From Synergistales bacterium (lineage in GTDB: Bacteria > Synergistota > Synergistia > Synergistales > Aminobacteriaceae), in contig BNVH01000140.1 of NCBI GenBank assembly GCA_025997955.1, positions 1-5,170 on the forward strand: a stretch of DNA of 5,170 nt. Reading direction: 5' to 3'. Below are positions 4,669 through 5,170 of this stretch, piece after piece. Under the pieces are notes generated by a model. It ran no database searches. It was not told the DNA's origin and saw only the letters and a list, made by a program, of their open reading frames with translations. Position 1 is the first letter of the stretch. Every line of letters begins with the position of its first letter. A program made the position numbers and the translations under genes.

Positions 4669-4851
4669 TTACCTATGAACCATATAAAACGGCAGGAAAG
4701 GCCTTTTATGCTTGCCTACGAGCTTGTGTGGTAATAATCCAATACTATCTCTCGTCAACAAATACATCTTGTTGTTTTTTCCGCTCTCGTCTTTGTATTT
4801 ACTCATCTCAAAATTGAGTTGAGTAAATTCCTTTTTTGAGAGATTCCACAA
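4669..4851 (-). CDS. weak minus-strand ORF (60 aa), doubtful
   Basis: This is the only sizeable frame inside the gap not lying against another gene. It would start at TTG 4851 without a ribosome binding site, and internal ATG codons have none either. The peptide is hydrophilic and basic (WNLSKKEFTQLNFEMSKYKD, later LLTRDSIGLLPHKLVGKHKR) and ends PFLPFYMVHR. Its last third resembles, codon by codon, a second minus-strand stretch at about 4942-4990 that ends KPFYFKIGNKDYL, hinting at two relics of one family. I recognise no function, and it may simply be noise. Confidence 0.2.
   Translation of the reverse strand: MWNLSKKEFTQLNFEMSKYKDESGKNNKMYLLTRDSIGLLPHKLVGKHKRPFLPFYMVHR
4756..4780 (+). terminator. 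weak terminator-like hairpin
   Basis: CAACAA (4756-4761) pairs with TTGTTG (4769-4774) around a 7-base loop and runs directly into six T residues (4775-4780). The stem is short and AT-rich, so termination would be inefficient. Confidence 0.3.
4797..4837 (+). terminator. 32-bp imperfect palindrome followed by a T-run; terminator or operator
   Basis: Positions 4797-4828 are symmetric about 4812/4813, with only the T/T pair 4806/4819 and the central A/A breaking the match. The arms are ATTTACTCA-T-CTCAA and TTGAG-T-TGAGTAAAT. A run of six T residues (4832-4837) follows. The length and symmetry suit either a hairpin terminator of modest GC or a binding site for a dimer. Confidence 0.45.
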
Positions 4852-4910
4852 CGGCGAAGTAAAAAATATTATCAGCTATCGCGGGCAAGCCACAACGACT
4901 TAAAAAGGCT

Positions 4911-4916
4911 TATAAT
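4911..4916 (+). promoter_or_regulatory. consensus -10 box upstream of terS
   Basis: TATAAT is a perfect -10 hexamer 128 bases before the terminase start. The position for a -35 at 17 bp (4888-4893, AGCCAC) does not match the consensus, and no TG extension is present. A promoter of that form would depend on an activator, as phage late promoters often do. Confidence 0.35.
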
Positions 4917-4924
4917 ATTTTTAC

Positions 4925-4942
4925 AGGTAATCTTTATTACCT
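4925..4942. repeat. small hairpin in the terS leader
   Basis: AGGTAAT (4925-4931) and ATTACCT (4936-4942) pair perfectly around CTTT, followed by the 10-bp palindrome ATTTTAAAAT (4943-4952). It lies just downstream of the -10 box, so it would be at the 5' end of a transcript from there. Confidence 0.4.
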
Positions 4943-5043
4943 ATTTTAAAATAAAACGGCTTGTAGGTACCTCTACGCTTGCTCACAGGCAAATACAGCG
5001 TGAATCCTTGGCCGGATAAATAAAAATATAAGGAAGTGAGAAC

Positions 5044-5170
5044 ATGAACGCGAGACAAAAGGCATTTATCGACGCTTACGAAGGCAACGCTACTCAGGCC
5101 GCTATCAAGGCCGGATACAGTCAAAAGACGGCGCGTTCGATAGGACAAGAGTTACTGACAAATCCTGACA
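5044..5170 (+). CDS. terminase small subunit, N-terminus (partial, runs off the window)
   Basis: ATG 5044 follows AAGGAAGTGAG (5030-5040), a strong ribosome binding site. The 42 visible residues, beginning MNARQKAFIDAYEGNATQAA and continuing IKAGYSQKTARSIGQELLTN, are the N-terminal helix-turn-helix of Terminase_2-type small subunits: a leading QKAFIDAY helix, then N-A-T-Q-A-A-I-K-A-G-Y and the S-x-K-T-A-R recognition helix. TerS recognises the packaging start site (cos or pac) on concatemeric DNA and hands it to the large subunit at the procapsid portal. In a prophage a large terminase gene would follow; in a phage-inducible island TerS is often the only packaging gene and redirects the helper's capsids. 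The window ends before that can be seen. Confidence 0.85.
   Translation, partial: MNARQKAFIDAYEGNATQAAIKAGYSQKTARSIGQELLTNPD

Larger units (their letters stand above)
4467..5043. other. 577-bp region without a convincing gene, before terS
   Basis: No frame on either strand combines a good ribosome binding site, start and length. What can be seen is a TTGACA (4473-4478) with a weak TTTATT 17 bases on, the frameshifted relic, a terminator-like hairpin at 4756-4780, a 32-bp imperfect palindrome at 4797-4828, a consensus -10 box at 4911, a small hairpin at 4925 and a weakly duplicated stretch (4669 and 4936). It separates the small-gene operon from the packaging gene, so it probably contains the control region of the latter. 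Confidence 0.6.

Noticed and set aside
4467..5043. tRNA or known structured RNA in the gap
   Set aside because: I looked for a cloverleaf with a TTC-A-A-type arm and an acceptor stem, and for riboswitch-like cores, but found only simple hairpins.
4921..5148. 75-codon minus-strand open frame across the terS start
   Set aside because: More than 100 bases are antisense to terS, and no ribosome binding site lies at its start. Only its C-terminal part outside terS is discussed, as a possible relic.

Overview
The window is a piece of an integrated phage-like mobile element, a prophage or more probably a phage satellite, in a bacterium. Every gene in the main block reads on the + strand, the genes are short and overlap, most have clear AGGAG-type ribosome binding sites, and intrinsic terminators with T-runs are present. 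I cannot name the host. Nothing here is species-diagnostic, although the strong Shine-Dalgarno (SD) use would suit a Firmicutes-type or similar host.

Left edge (1-430). The 3' end of an IS5-type transposase runs in from outside the window. Directly behind it lies an AT-rich open frame with no start codon, coding for the back half of a small helix-turn-helix protein of the sigma-region-4/ArpU kind. The insertion sequence probably removed its 5' end. A 12-bp tandem repeat and a 14-bp palindrome follow. Regulatory stretch (430-650): two rho-independent terminators with a possible 6-codon leader ORF between them precede the first operon.

Replication operon (650-3390). An AlpA-like DNA-binding protein, a 70-residue unknown protein, an NrS-1-like primase-polymerase and a P-loop ATPase/helicase are packed with overlaps. 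The ATPase most likely starts at TTG 1870, inside the end of the primase gene, behind a nearly consensus SD sequence.

Putative replication origin (3400-3740). The gene-free region after the ATPase holds ten perfect copies of the 8-mer GCGGACTT, in both orientations. They are arranged as inverted-repeat units around an approximately 80-bp segment of about 22% GC, with a near-consensus DnaA box at one edge. This matches the layout known for staphylococcal pathogenicity island (SaPI) origins, where iterons flank an AT-rich region just downstream of the rep gene. It is the most interesting structure in the window.

Right part (3795-5170). Three overlapping small genes follow: two unknowns and a 53-residue Cys-rich protein. 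Then comes about 580 bp with no convincing gene but with palindromes, terminator-like hairpins, a consensus -10 box and possible gene relics. The window ends in the first 42 codons of a terminase small subunit.

Read together, AlpA-like regulator, primase-polymerase, helicase, iteron origin, small genes and TerS is the order expected of a self-replicating, helper-packaged island (PICI-like), but also of the early-to-late junction of a prophage. What lies to the right of position 5170 would decide between them.
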